DNA of 10,870 bases from an archaeon (GTDB taxonomy: Archaea > Halobacteriota > Syntropharchaeia > Alkanophagales > Methanospirareceae): NCBI GenBank assembly GCA_030019325.1, contig JASEFB010000068.1, positions 1-10,870 of the forward strand, given 5' to 3'. Numbering within the stretch: the stretch's first letter is position 1; each line of letters starts with the position of its first letter. Shown in pieces: positions 5,777 through 10,870 of this stretch. The notes beneath the pieces were generated by a model. It did not search any database and was not told the origin of the DNA. It was given only the letters and a program-made list of their open reading frames with translations. Made by a program: the position numbers and the translations under genes.

Positions 5777-6280
5777 ATGAATGAGAAGGACGGAGAGAAA
5801 GAGTTGGAAATATTGAAGATATTGGAAGAAAATGCGCGAATAAGTGATACGGAGATAGCTGAGTTGGTGGGGATGGAAGAGAATGAGGTGGAGGAGATCA
5901 TCTCGGAATTGAAACGTAAGGGAATTATAAGAGGATATAAAGCGGTGATAAATCGCGAAAAAGCAGGAATAGAGATCGTGCAAGCGTTAATAGATGTAAA
6001 GGTCAGTCCTGAGCGGAATACCGGCTATGATGCCATTGCAGAACGGATTTCGAGATTCCCTGAAGTCAGGTCTGTGCGGTTGGTTTCGGGCGAGTATGAC
6101 CTTTCGGTATTAGTATCTGGAAAGACGATGCACGAAGTTGCGTATTTCGTTGCGGAGAAGATAGCACCCCTGGAACAGGTGCGTAACACGGTAACACACT
6201 TTTTACTGAAGACTTATAAAGAGAATGGGGAAGTATTCGGAGAGGAGGAGAAAGGGAAAAGATTGGCAGTGACACTGTAA
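5777..6280 (+). CDS. Lrp/AsnC-family transcription regulator
   Basis: This 167-aa protein has an N-terminal winged helix-turn-helix (ELEILKILEENARISDTEIAELVGMEENEVEEIISELKRKGII, about residues 8-50), the hinge RGYKAVIN, and a C-terminal RAM/AsnC ligand domain with the typical GEYDLSVLVSG strand. Lrp proteins form octamers or dimers of dimers that sense amino acids and bind DNA near their own and amino-acid genes. A basic/acidic tail of about 20 residues after HFLLKTYKENGEV is longer than usual. The ATG at 5777 is chosen because AGGTGA (5766-5771) is 5 nt upstream; a GTG at 5768 overlaps that SD. It starts 21 nt after serS and ends 3 nt before the aminotransferase, so it most likely controls that partner; the inducing amino acid is unknown. 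Confidence 0.92.
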   Translation: MNEKDGEKELEILKILEENARISDTEIAELVGMEENEVEEIISELKRKGIIRGYKAVINREKAGIEIVQALIDVKVSPERNTGYDAIAERISRFPEVRSVRLVSGEYDLSVLVSGKTMHEVAYFVAEKIAPLEQVRNTVTHFLLKTYKENGEVFGEEEKGKRLAVTL

Positions 6281-6283
6281 AAG

Positions 6284-7456
6284 ATGAGCAGGATGTCAGA
6301 AAGGGTTGCGGAGAAGGTAAGACAAATAAAGGGTTCGGGAATACGTGAGTTCTTTGATATCGCGCAACGTATGGAAGGCGCGATTTCTTTAGGTGTCGGA
6401 GAGCCTGATTTCGTAACGCCCTGGAGTATAAGAGAGGCGGGCATATTCTCACTGGAAAAAGGGTACACCTCCTACACCTCGAATTGGGGACTTCTTGAGT
6501 TACGAGAGGCACTTTCCGATGTGATTTATAAAGAAAGCGGCGTGTATTACGAGCCGGAAGGCGAGATACTTATAACGACTGGGGTAAGCGAAGCTTTTGA
6601 CCTGGTGATTCGCGCCATTGTCAATCCAGGCGATGAGGTGATACTTCACGAGCCCTCTTATGTGAGTTACAAGCCGTGTACGGCATTCGCTGGTGGGACA
6701 TCGGTATGCGTGGATACCGGAGTGGAGGATGAATTCAAGCTGCGGGCGGATAAATTGGAGGAAACCATAACAGAACGCACAAAAGCGATTATTTTGAGCT
6801 ATCCGAACAACCCCACAGGGGCAACACTGAGCAGAAAAGATCTGGAAGCGATAGCCGATGTGGTGAATGAGCACGATTTGCTTGTCATATCAGATGAGAT
6901 CTACGGCAAGTTGACCTACGAAGGAACGCACGTATGCTTCTCCTCACTTAATGGGATGCAAGATAGGACTATACTGCTGAACGGCTTTTCTAAGGCGTAT
7001 GCTATGACAGGATGGCGATTAGGGTATGCAGCGGGCAATAAAGAGATAATAGAAGCGATGATGAAGATCCATCAATATGTAATGATGTGTGCACCAATTA
7101 CCGCGCAGATGGCAGCGATAGAAGCGTTGAAATGCGATGAGGAAGTGGAAAGGATGGTAAGCGAATACAACAGGAGGAGGAGATTGATAGTGAAAGGGTT
7201 GAGGGATATAGGGTTGAGCTGTTTTGAGCCAAAAGGAGCGTTTTATGCTTTCCCTTCTATTCAAATTACAGGATTAACGTCGGCTGAGTTCGCAAAGAGG
7301 CTGCTCATGGAGGAGAAAGTTGTCGTCATACCCGGGAGCGTATTTGGTGCCTGTGGGGAAGGGTCCATACGGTGTGCTTATGCGGTATCGCAGTACGAAC
7401 TAAAGGAGGCTTTAGAGCGGATAGAACGATTTTTGGAGCGTGGTCGTGTAGTATAA
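6284..7456 (+). CDS. PLP-dependent aminotransferase, class I/II (aspartate aminotransferase-like)
   Basis: The enzyme moves amino groups between amino acids and 2-oxo acids using pyridoxal phosphate. The 390-aa length is normal for the class. Landmarks are SLGVGEPDF (35-43), YTSNWGLLELREAL, SYPNNPTGATL with Asn176, SDEIYGKLTYEG with Asp204 and Tyr207 contacting PLP, the Schiff-base Lys237 in LNGFSKAYAMTGWRLGY, and Arg363 in GSIRCAYA, which binds the substrate carboxylate. All expected residues are present. This archaeal clade is usually named aspartate aminotransferase, but relatives act on aromatic amino acids, alanine or the lysine pathway, so the substrate is open. Start ATG 6284 is 3 nt after the Lrp-family stop, suggesting translational coupling; ATG 6293 is an alternative. 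The location just upstream of the pyruvate oxidoreductase genes would suit a pyruvate/alanine link, which is inference only. Confidence 0.93.
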   Translation: MSRMSERVAEKVRQIKGSGIREFFDIAQRMEGAISLGVGEPDFVTPWSIREAGIFSLEKGYTSYTSNWGLLELREALSDVIYKESGVYYEPEGEILITTGVSEAFDLVIRAIVNPGDEVILHEPSYVSYKPCTAFAGGTSVCVDTGVEDEFKLRADKLEETITERTKAIILSYPNNPTGATLSRKDLEAIADVVNEHDLLVISDEIYGKLTYEGTHVCFSSLNGMQDRTILLNGFSKAYAMTGWRLGYAAGNKEIIEAMMKIHQYVMMCAPITAQMAAIEALKCDEEVERMVSEYNRRRRLIVKGLRDIGLSCFEPKGAFYAFPSIQITGLTSAEFAKRLLMEEKVVVIPGSVFGACGEGSIRCAYAVSQYELKEALERIERFLERGRVV

Positions 7457-7523
7457 ACAGGCTCTTATTTGCTGACAATGCATATTAAGAAATCAAGGTG
7501 ACAGGGAAAAATAATCTGCGCAG

Positions 7524-7548
7524 CATATAAATGGAAAAATTTTTAAAC
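7524..7548 (+). promoter_or_regulatory. Candidate promoter region of the por operon
   Basis: Two TATA-like runs occur in the gap after the aminotransferase: CATATAAAT at 7524-7532 and TTTTTAAAC at 7540-7548. A start about 25 bp downstream of either would give a leader of roughly 160-180 nt before porG, containing the four hairpins at 7635-7717. Which one is used cannot be told from sequence. Confidence 0.4.
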
Positions 7549-7634
7549 GTCATATCAGCAATAAGATTAAAGTACTCGTTCTTAGCTCAGCGCGAAAAAC
7601 TAAAAGAAAATAAATTTTGATAAAGCTCTCTTTT

Positions 7635-7717
7635 AAGCCCTTACAGGGCTTGCGGGTAAACCCTTACAGGGTTTTCGGGGTGGTAGGGGCGGAGCCCCTA
7701 CATGGGGCGGAGCCCCA
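7635..7717 (+). repeat. Cluster of four short hairpins upstream of porG
   Basis: Four perfect stems, each closed by a 3-nt loop, follow one another: AAGCCCT-TAC-AGGGCTT (7635-7651), AAACCCT-TAC-AGGGTTT (7658-7674), TAGGGGC-GGA-GCCCCTA (7684-7700) and TGGGGC-GGA-GCCCCA (7703-7717). The first two have A/T-edged stems with a TAC loop; the other two are G/C stems with a GGA loop. Stems 1 and 2 differ by G-to-A on one arm and the matching C-to-T on the other, so pairing is kept. The block is sharply richer in G+C than the AT-rich leader around it. It is related in inverted orientation to the cluster after porG: 7632-7656 is a perfect 25-bp inverted match to 8329-8353. It may be a mobile intergenic repeat, an RNA structure in the por leader, or both. 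Confidence 0.85.
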
Positions 7718-7734
7718 CGTAAAGAAAGGTTGAA

Positions 7735-8283
7735 ATGATGGAGATATGTATATACGGAAGAGGAGGGCAAGGAGGAGTTACCTTAGCAGAGTTGGTCGCG
7801 CATGCAGCCATCCGAGAGGGTAAATATGTGCAGTCAATGCCCTCATTTGGGCCGGAGCGGAGAGGGGCACCAGTTCTCGCATTCCTCAGAGTGAACGAAA
7901 CAGAACGAATTAAAATAAGGACGGAAATTGCGGAACCAGATGTGTTAGTGGTGCTTGATCCGGGGTTGCTTCATGTTGGCGATGTCATTTCGAGACTCAA
8001 AAAAGAGGGGATAGCGGTAATCAACACAAAGAAATCGCCGGAAGAGATGAAATCGGACCTTGAAGGCGTGACTAAAATAGCAGTTGTGGATGCTATGAGC
8101 ATCGCAAGGGAGATTTTGGGCCTGCCCATCGTGAATACGACAATGATTGGGGCACTGATAAAGGCAGTAGGACTTGTTAAGCTGGAATCGTTGGAGCAAC
8201 CGATGAACGAGCGTTTTGGAAAAGTTGCCGCAAAGAATATCGAGGCAATGAGAAGAGCGTATGAGGAAACAGTGGTTCGCTAA
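7735..8283 (+). CDS. porG: Pyruvate:ferredoxin oxidoreductase, gamma subunit
   Basis: PorG is one of four subunits of the cytosolic enzyme that interconverts pyruvate plus CoA and acetyl-CoA plus CO2 with ferredoxin; in methanogens and methane oxidisers the synthetic direction feeds carbon assimilation. The gamma subunit is involved in CoA binding and assembly. The 182-aa protein shows the family start EICIYGRGGQGGVTLAELVAHAA, then SMPSFGPERRGAPVLAFLRV, VLDPGLL and the C-terminal GKVAAKNIEAMRRAYEE. The start is ATG 7735 or the adjacent ATG 7738, after GAAAGGTTGA. Unusually, porG is separated from porD by a 90-bp gap filled with a hairpin cluster, and a second cluster lies before it. Confidence 0.93.
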   Translation: MMEICIYGRGGQGGVTLAELVAHAAIREGKYVQSMPSFGPERRGAPVLAFLRVNETERIKIRTEIAEPDVLVVLDPGLLHVGDVISRLKKEGIAVINTKKSPEEMKSDLEGVTKIAVVDAMSIAREILGLPIVNTTMIGALIKAVGLVKLESLEQPMNERFGKVAAKNIEAMRRAYEETVVR

Positions 8284-8293
8284 GCACATTCTG

Positions 8294-8350
8294 TGGGGCT
8301 CAGCCCCATCATGGGCTCCGCCCATGCCCCCGCAAGCCCTGTAAGGGCTT
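8294..8350 (-). repeat. Cluster of three short hairpins between porG and porD, inverted relative to the upstream cluster
   Basis: On the plus strand: TGGGGC-TCA-GCCCCA (8294-8308), CATGGGC-TCC-GCCCATG (8310-8326) and AAGCCCT-GTA-AGGGCTT (8334-8350). Read on the minus strand the order is TAC-loop, GGA-loop, TGA-loop stems, the same order as upstream with the second TAC hairpin missing. The upstream TAGGGGC/GCCCCTA stem corresponds to CATGGGC/GCCCATG here, changed on both arms so that pairing is kept. Placed inside the operon, the stems could stop, slow or process transcription between porG and porDAB. Confidence 0.85.
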
Positions 8351-8373
8351 AAATGGAAAAATAGAGGTAAAAA

Positions 8374-8676
8374 ATGAGTAGTGAGAAAAAGGGGTGGAAA
8401 GATATAGAAATTGGCTGTGTGGTTACCGAGCCGGGAAGTGCAGCGTCCTATAAAACGGGTGATTGGCGGTCTGAAAGGCCTGTTCGTGATAATACCAAAT
8501 GCATAAAGTGCGGGATATGTTACATCTATTGTCCTGATGCGGCCATAAATGAGGACGAAGAAGGATACTTTGAAGCCGATTTGTATTATTGCAAGGGATG
8601 TGGAGTCTGTGCGCATGAATGCCCACGTGGTGTCATAACGATGGTTGAGGAAGAGGAGGAAGAGGGAGAAAAATGA
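8374..8676 (+). CDS. porD: Pyruvate:ferredoxin oxidoreductase, delta subunit (2[4Fe-4S] ferredoxin-like)
   Basis: PorD carries electrons from the TPP/Fe-S core of the enzyme to external ferredoxin. The 100-aa protein has two complete CxxCxxCxxxCP motifs, at Cys43/46/49/53 (CIKCGICYIYCP) and Cys73/76/79/83 (CKGCGVCAHECP), for two [4Fe-4S] clusters. The N-terminal part (GWKDIEIGCVVTEPGSAASYKTGDWRSERPV) is the typical PorD lead-in and the C-terminus is acidic (EEEEEEGEK). An SD, GAGGT at about 8366-8370, lies close to ATG 8374. The stop overlaps the porA start as ATGA, so the two are translationally coupled. Confidence 0.96.
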   Translation: MSSEKKGWKDIEIGCVVTEPGSAASYKTGDWRSERPVRDNTKCIKCGICYIYCPDAAINEDEEGYFEADLYYCKGCGVCAHECPRGVITMVEEEEEEGEK

Positions 8677-9860
8677 CAAAAGGAAAAATAGTGGGCTTGG
8701 AAGGTTCTTTTGCGGTCGCTGAAGCGGTGCGGATGGCAAATGTCGATGTCATCTCAGCATATCCAATCACACCACAGACGCATATCGTGGAGCGATTGGC
8801 GGAGATGATAGCTGATGGTGAGTTAGATGCTGAGTTTATATGTGTAGAATCAGAGCATTCCGCAATGAGTGCATGCGTGGGTGCATCTGCGGCAGGTGCA
8901 CGGGTTTTTACGTGTTCAGCCTCTCAAGGCCTGGAATTAATGCATGAAGTCCTGTACATACCCTCTTCAATGAGGCTGCCGGTAGTTGCGGTGACAGCGA
9001 ACCGAGCACTATCCGCTCCGTTATCGGTCTGGTGCGACCATTCAGACGCTATGGCTATTCGGGACATAGGCTGGATTCAGATATTTGCAGAGAACAATCA
9101 GCAGGCATTCGACCTCACCGTCTGCGCATACCGGATAGCTGAAGATAAAGAAGTCTTATTCCCTGCGATGGTTCACATTGATGGATTTTATCTTTCGCAC
9201 GTAATCGAGGGCGTAATGCTGCCGGACGAGGAGGAAGTAGCGCATTTTATTCCGGATTACGAGCATCCATTTGTGTTGGACCCTGAGGACCCCGTGAGTA
9301 TGGGCTGCTACGGTCCACCGTTTATATACCCGGAGGCGAAGAAGGCGCAGGAAGTCGATTTTACAAACACGAAGCCCAAAATACAGGAAACCTGGGACGA
9401 GTTTGGAGAGACCTTTGGCAGGTATTACTCGCCGGTTGAGAAGTATAAGATGGAAGATGCGAACATTGCGCTATTGACGATGGGCAGCAGCGGTGAGACG
9501 GCAATGCTTGCCGTGGATGAGATGAGAGAAGAAGGAAGAGATGTAGGCCTTATAAGATTGCGATTGTGGCGACCTTTTCCGTTCAAGGAGTTTCGCGATG
9601 CGGTGAAGGACGTCGAGCTTCTTGTGGTGTTAGACCGGGCTATATCCTTTGGGATGGGCGGTCCGGTTTGCTCGGAAGTGAAATCGGCGTTATATGATAA
9701 GAGGAAAGACTTGAGCATAGTGGGCTTTATTGGAGGACTTGGAGGCAGGGATATACCGATAGACGGATTTAAGTACATGGTTAATCGCGCGTTGGAAAAA
9801 GTAAAGATGATAGAGCGGGGGGAGGAGATTGAAACCGAGATGATAGGTATAAGGGAATGA
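8673..9860 (+). CDS. porA: Pyruvate:ferredoxin oxidoreductase, alpha subunit
   Basis: PorA, with PorB, forms the thiamine-diphosphate core that decarboxylates pyruvate. The 395-aa length is normal. Characteristic stretches are GSFAVAEAVRMANVDVISAYPITPQTHIVE (the YPITPQT block contacts substrate), ESEHSAMSACVGASAAGARVFTCSASQGL (its Glu lies where the family's TPP-activating Glu is found), LPVVAVTANRALSAP, and a C-terminal domain with GSSGETAMLAVDEMREEG followed by VGLIRLRLWRPFPF and GGLGGRDIP. The start overlaps the porD stop by 4 nt and the end overlaps porB by 4 nt. Related 2-oxoacid oxidoreductases act on 2-oxoisovalerate or 2-oxoglutarate, but this subunit set and order match Por. Confidence 0.95.
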   Translation: MTKGKIVGLEGSFAVAEAVRMANVDVISAYPITPQTHIVERLAEMIADGELDAEFICVESEHSAMSACVGASAAGARVFTCSASQGLELMHEVLYIPSSMRLPVVAVTANRALSAPLSVWCDHSDAMAIRDIGWIQIFAENNQQAFDLTVCAYRIAEDKEVLFPAMVHIDGFYLSHVIEGVMLPDEEEVAHFIPDYEHPFVLDPEDPVSMGCYGPPFIYPEAKKAQEVDFTNTKPKIQETWDEFGETFGRYYSPVEKYKMEDANIALLTMGSSGETAMLAVDEMREEGRDVGLIRLRLWRPFPFKEFRDAVKDVELLVVLDRAISFGMGGPVCSEVKSALYDKRKDLSIVGFIGGLGGRDIPIDGFKYMVNRALEKVKMIERGEEIETEMIGIRE

Positions 9861-10870
9861 GGGAGAAGGGAGCAAGAAGGGATATGGAGCAAGAAGAAGA
9901 ATTGTTTCTGCCAAGGTTTATCACCACGGAAGAGAACTTTGCAGCCGGGCATCGTGCCTGCATCGGCTGTGGAGAGGCACTCGCAGTTCGGCATGTGTGT
10001 AAAGCCCTGGGGAAAAATGTTATCATTGTTAATGCCACGGGCTGCATAGAGATCTACTCATCCTTGTTGCCATATACGTCGTGGCGGGTCCCGTGGATCC
10101 ATACGCTCTTTGAAAATGTAGGGGCAGTAGTGTCAGGTGTCGAATCAGCGTATAAAGCGAGGATACAGAAAGGAAAAATCGAAGATCGCGGGGTCAAATT
10201 TGTTGGATTTGCTGGTGACGGTGGGACTTCTGATATAGGATTACAAGCATTGTCAGGTGCGATGGAACGAGGACATGATTTCCTCTACTGCTGTTTTGAC
10301 AACGAAGCATATATGAACACAGGCATTCAGCGTTCTTCATCTACTCCATACGGCGCATGGACGACCACGGCACCCGTGGGCAAGAAGAGCATAGTAGGTC
10401 AGACGACCTGGAAGAAGAACATGCCTGAAATTGCCGTTGCACATCGGATACCTTACGTGGCGACGGCTTGCCCTTCATATCCGTTTGATTTGATGGATAA
10501 GGTGAAGAGAGGAATGGAAATCGAAGGCCCCGCTTATCTTCATATATTCTCTGTCTGCCCCACAGGTTGGAGGTGCCCCCCGGAAATAACGGTAGAGATC
10601 GGTCGTCTAGTAGTGGAGACCGGCATCTTCCCGCTCTATGAGGTAATTAATGGCGAATACCACTTAAGTGTTGATTTCCCGAAATTGAAATCGGTGAGGG
10701 AATACTTGAAGAAGCAGGGGCGGTTCAGGCATCTTACCGAGAAGGATATAGAGAGAATTCAAGCGAGGGTGGAGGAAGAGTATGAGAAATTGAGGGAGAG
10801 AGCGAGCCAAAAAACAGCTAAGGGGGCGTCACAGAATAAGTGTGCCAAGTTCATGACGATGGATAGATAG
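9857..10870 (+). CDS. porB: Pyruvate:ferredoxin oxidoreductase, beta subunit (TPP-binding)
   Basis: PorB binds thiamine diphosphate and a [4Fe-4S] cluster near it. Visible are GHRACIGCGEAL (Cys35, Cys38), VNATGCIEIY (Cys63) and a later VCPTGW cysteine, a likely four-Cys cluster set; the TPP/Mg motif is GDGGTSDIG (Gly120-Asp121-Gly122) with Asn149 and Asn154 in CCFDNEAYMNTG; then QRSSSTPYGAWTTTAPVGK. The product is 337 aa, somewhat longer than many PorB, because of an N-terminal extension and a charged C-terminal tail of about 30 residues. Start ATG 9857 overlaps the porA stop; ATG 9884, nine codons in, follows a purine-rich stretch and is an alternative. The stop TAG is the last three bases of the window, so the gene is complete. 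Confidence 0.95.
   Translation: MREKGARRDMEQEEELFLPRFITTEENFAAGHRACIGCGEALAVRHVCKALGKNVIIVNATGCIEIYSSLLPYTSWRVPWIHTLFENVGAVVSGVESAYKARIQKGKIEDRGVKFVGFAGDGGTSDIGLQALSGAMERGHDFLYCCFDNEAYMNTGIQRSSSTPYGAWTTTAPVGKKSIVGQTTWKKNMPEIAVAHRIPYVATACPSYPFDLMDKVKRGMEIEGPAYLHIFSVCPTGWRCPPEITVEIGRLVVETGIFPLYEVINGEYHLSVDFPKLKSVREYLKKQGRFRHLTEKDIERIQARVEEEYEKLRERASQKTAKGASQNKCAKFMTMDR

Noticed and set aside
7457..7630. tRNA, riboswitch or C/D-box RNA in the gap before the por operon
   Set aside because: No cloverleaf, T-loop or C/D-box pair was found by eye; apart from TATA-like runs it is plain AT-rich spacer.
7635..8350. CRISPR-like array
   Set aside because: The repeats are short palindromes of differing sequence with irregular spacing and a full gene between the clusters; there are no uniform spacers or cas genes.
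8284..8373. Classical intrinsic terminator after porG
   Set aside because: The stems are not followed by a T-run; the last one continues into TAAATGGAAAAA, so simple intrinsic termination is not supported.
7945..8739. Long minus-strand open frame across porG, the hairpins and porD
   Set aside because: It runs antisense to two strongly conserved genes, and its translation is rich in Leu/His/Arg/Cys without domain features, as expected of a shadow frame.

Overview
The window reads as chromosomal DNA of a methanogen-lineage euryarchaeon. The strongest markers are a type-2 ('methanogenic-type') seryl-tRNA synthetase, a KEOPS Pcc1 subunit, an archease, a four-subunit archaeal pyruvate:ferredoxin oxidoreductase (porGDAB), AT-rich TATA-like elements and purine-rich Shine-Dalgarno (SD) sites close to a GAGGTGAT consensus. 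An anaerobic methane oxidiser of the ANME-1 type or a related methanogen would fit, but that placement is inference; the sequence alone does not fix the genus.

Layout. (1) Positions 1-694 hold the C-terminal part of an IS4-superfamily (IS1634-like) transposase cut by the window edge. (2) An archease gene runs on the minus strand at 934-1365. (3) Positions 1366-2960 are an accessory patch. It contains a 58-codon ORF (1555-1731) with a strong SD and a three-unit in-frame repeat, an AT-rich gene (1757-2335) that looks like a stand-alone PD-(D/E)XK nuclease, a 40-codon ORF (2412-2534) and a small DUF1841-like protein (2539-2796). The nuclease-like gene lies between two imperfect, inverted, related sequences. 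(4) A sugar-nucleotide epimerase/dehydratase (2960-3898) follows; its catalytic lysine position reads arginine. (5) A tight block on the plus strand, pcc1 - serS - Lrp/AsnC regulator - class I/II aminotransferase (3987-7456), is probably one transcription unit: tRNA t6A modification, tRNA-Ser charging, then amino-acid control and transamination. (6) porG-porD-porA-porB (7735-10870) makes pyruvate:ferredoxin oxidoreductase, linking acetyl-CoA, pyruvate and reduced ferredoxin. porD/porA and porA/porB overlap by ATGA.

The most unusual structure is a set of seven short hairpins, each with a 6-7 bp stem and a 3-nt loop, arranged in two clusters in inverted orientation on either side of porG (7635-7717 and 8294-8350). 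The clusters share a perfect 25-bp inverted repeat. Other stems differ in sequence yet stay fully paired, which suggests that the fold itself is kept. The second place worth attention is the repeat-bounded nuclease-like gene with its repeat-encoding small ORF. The remaining genes look ordinary for this lineage.
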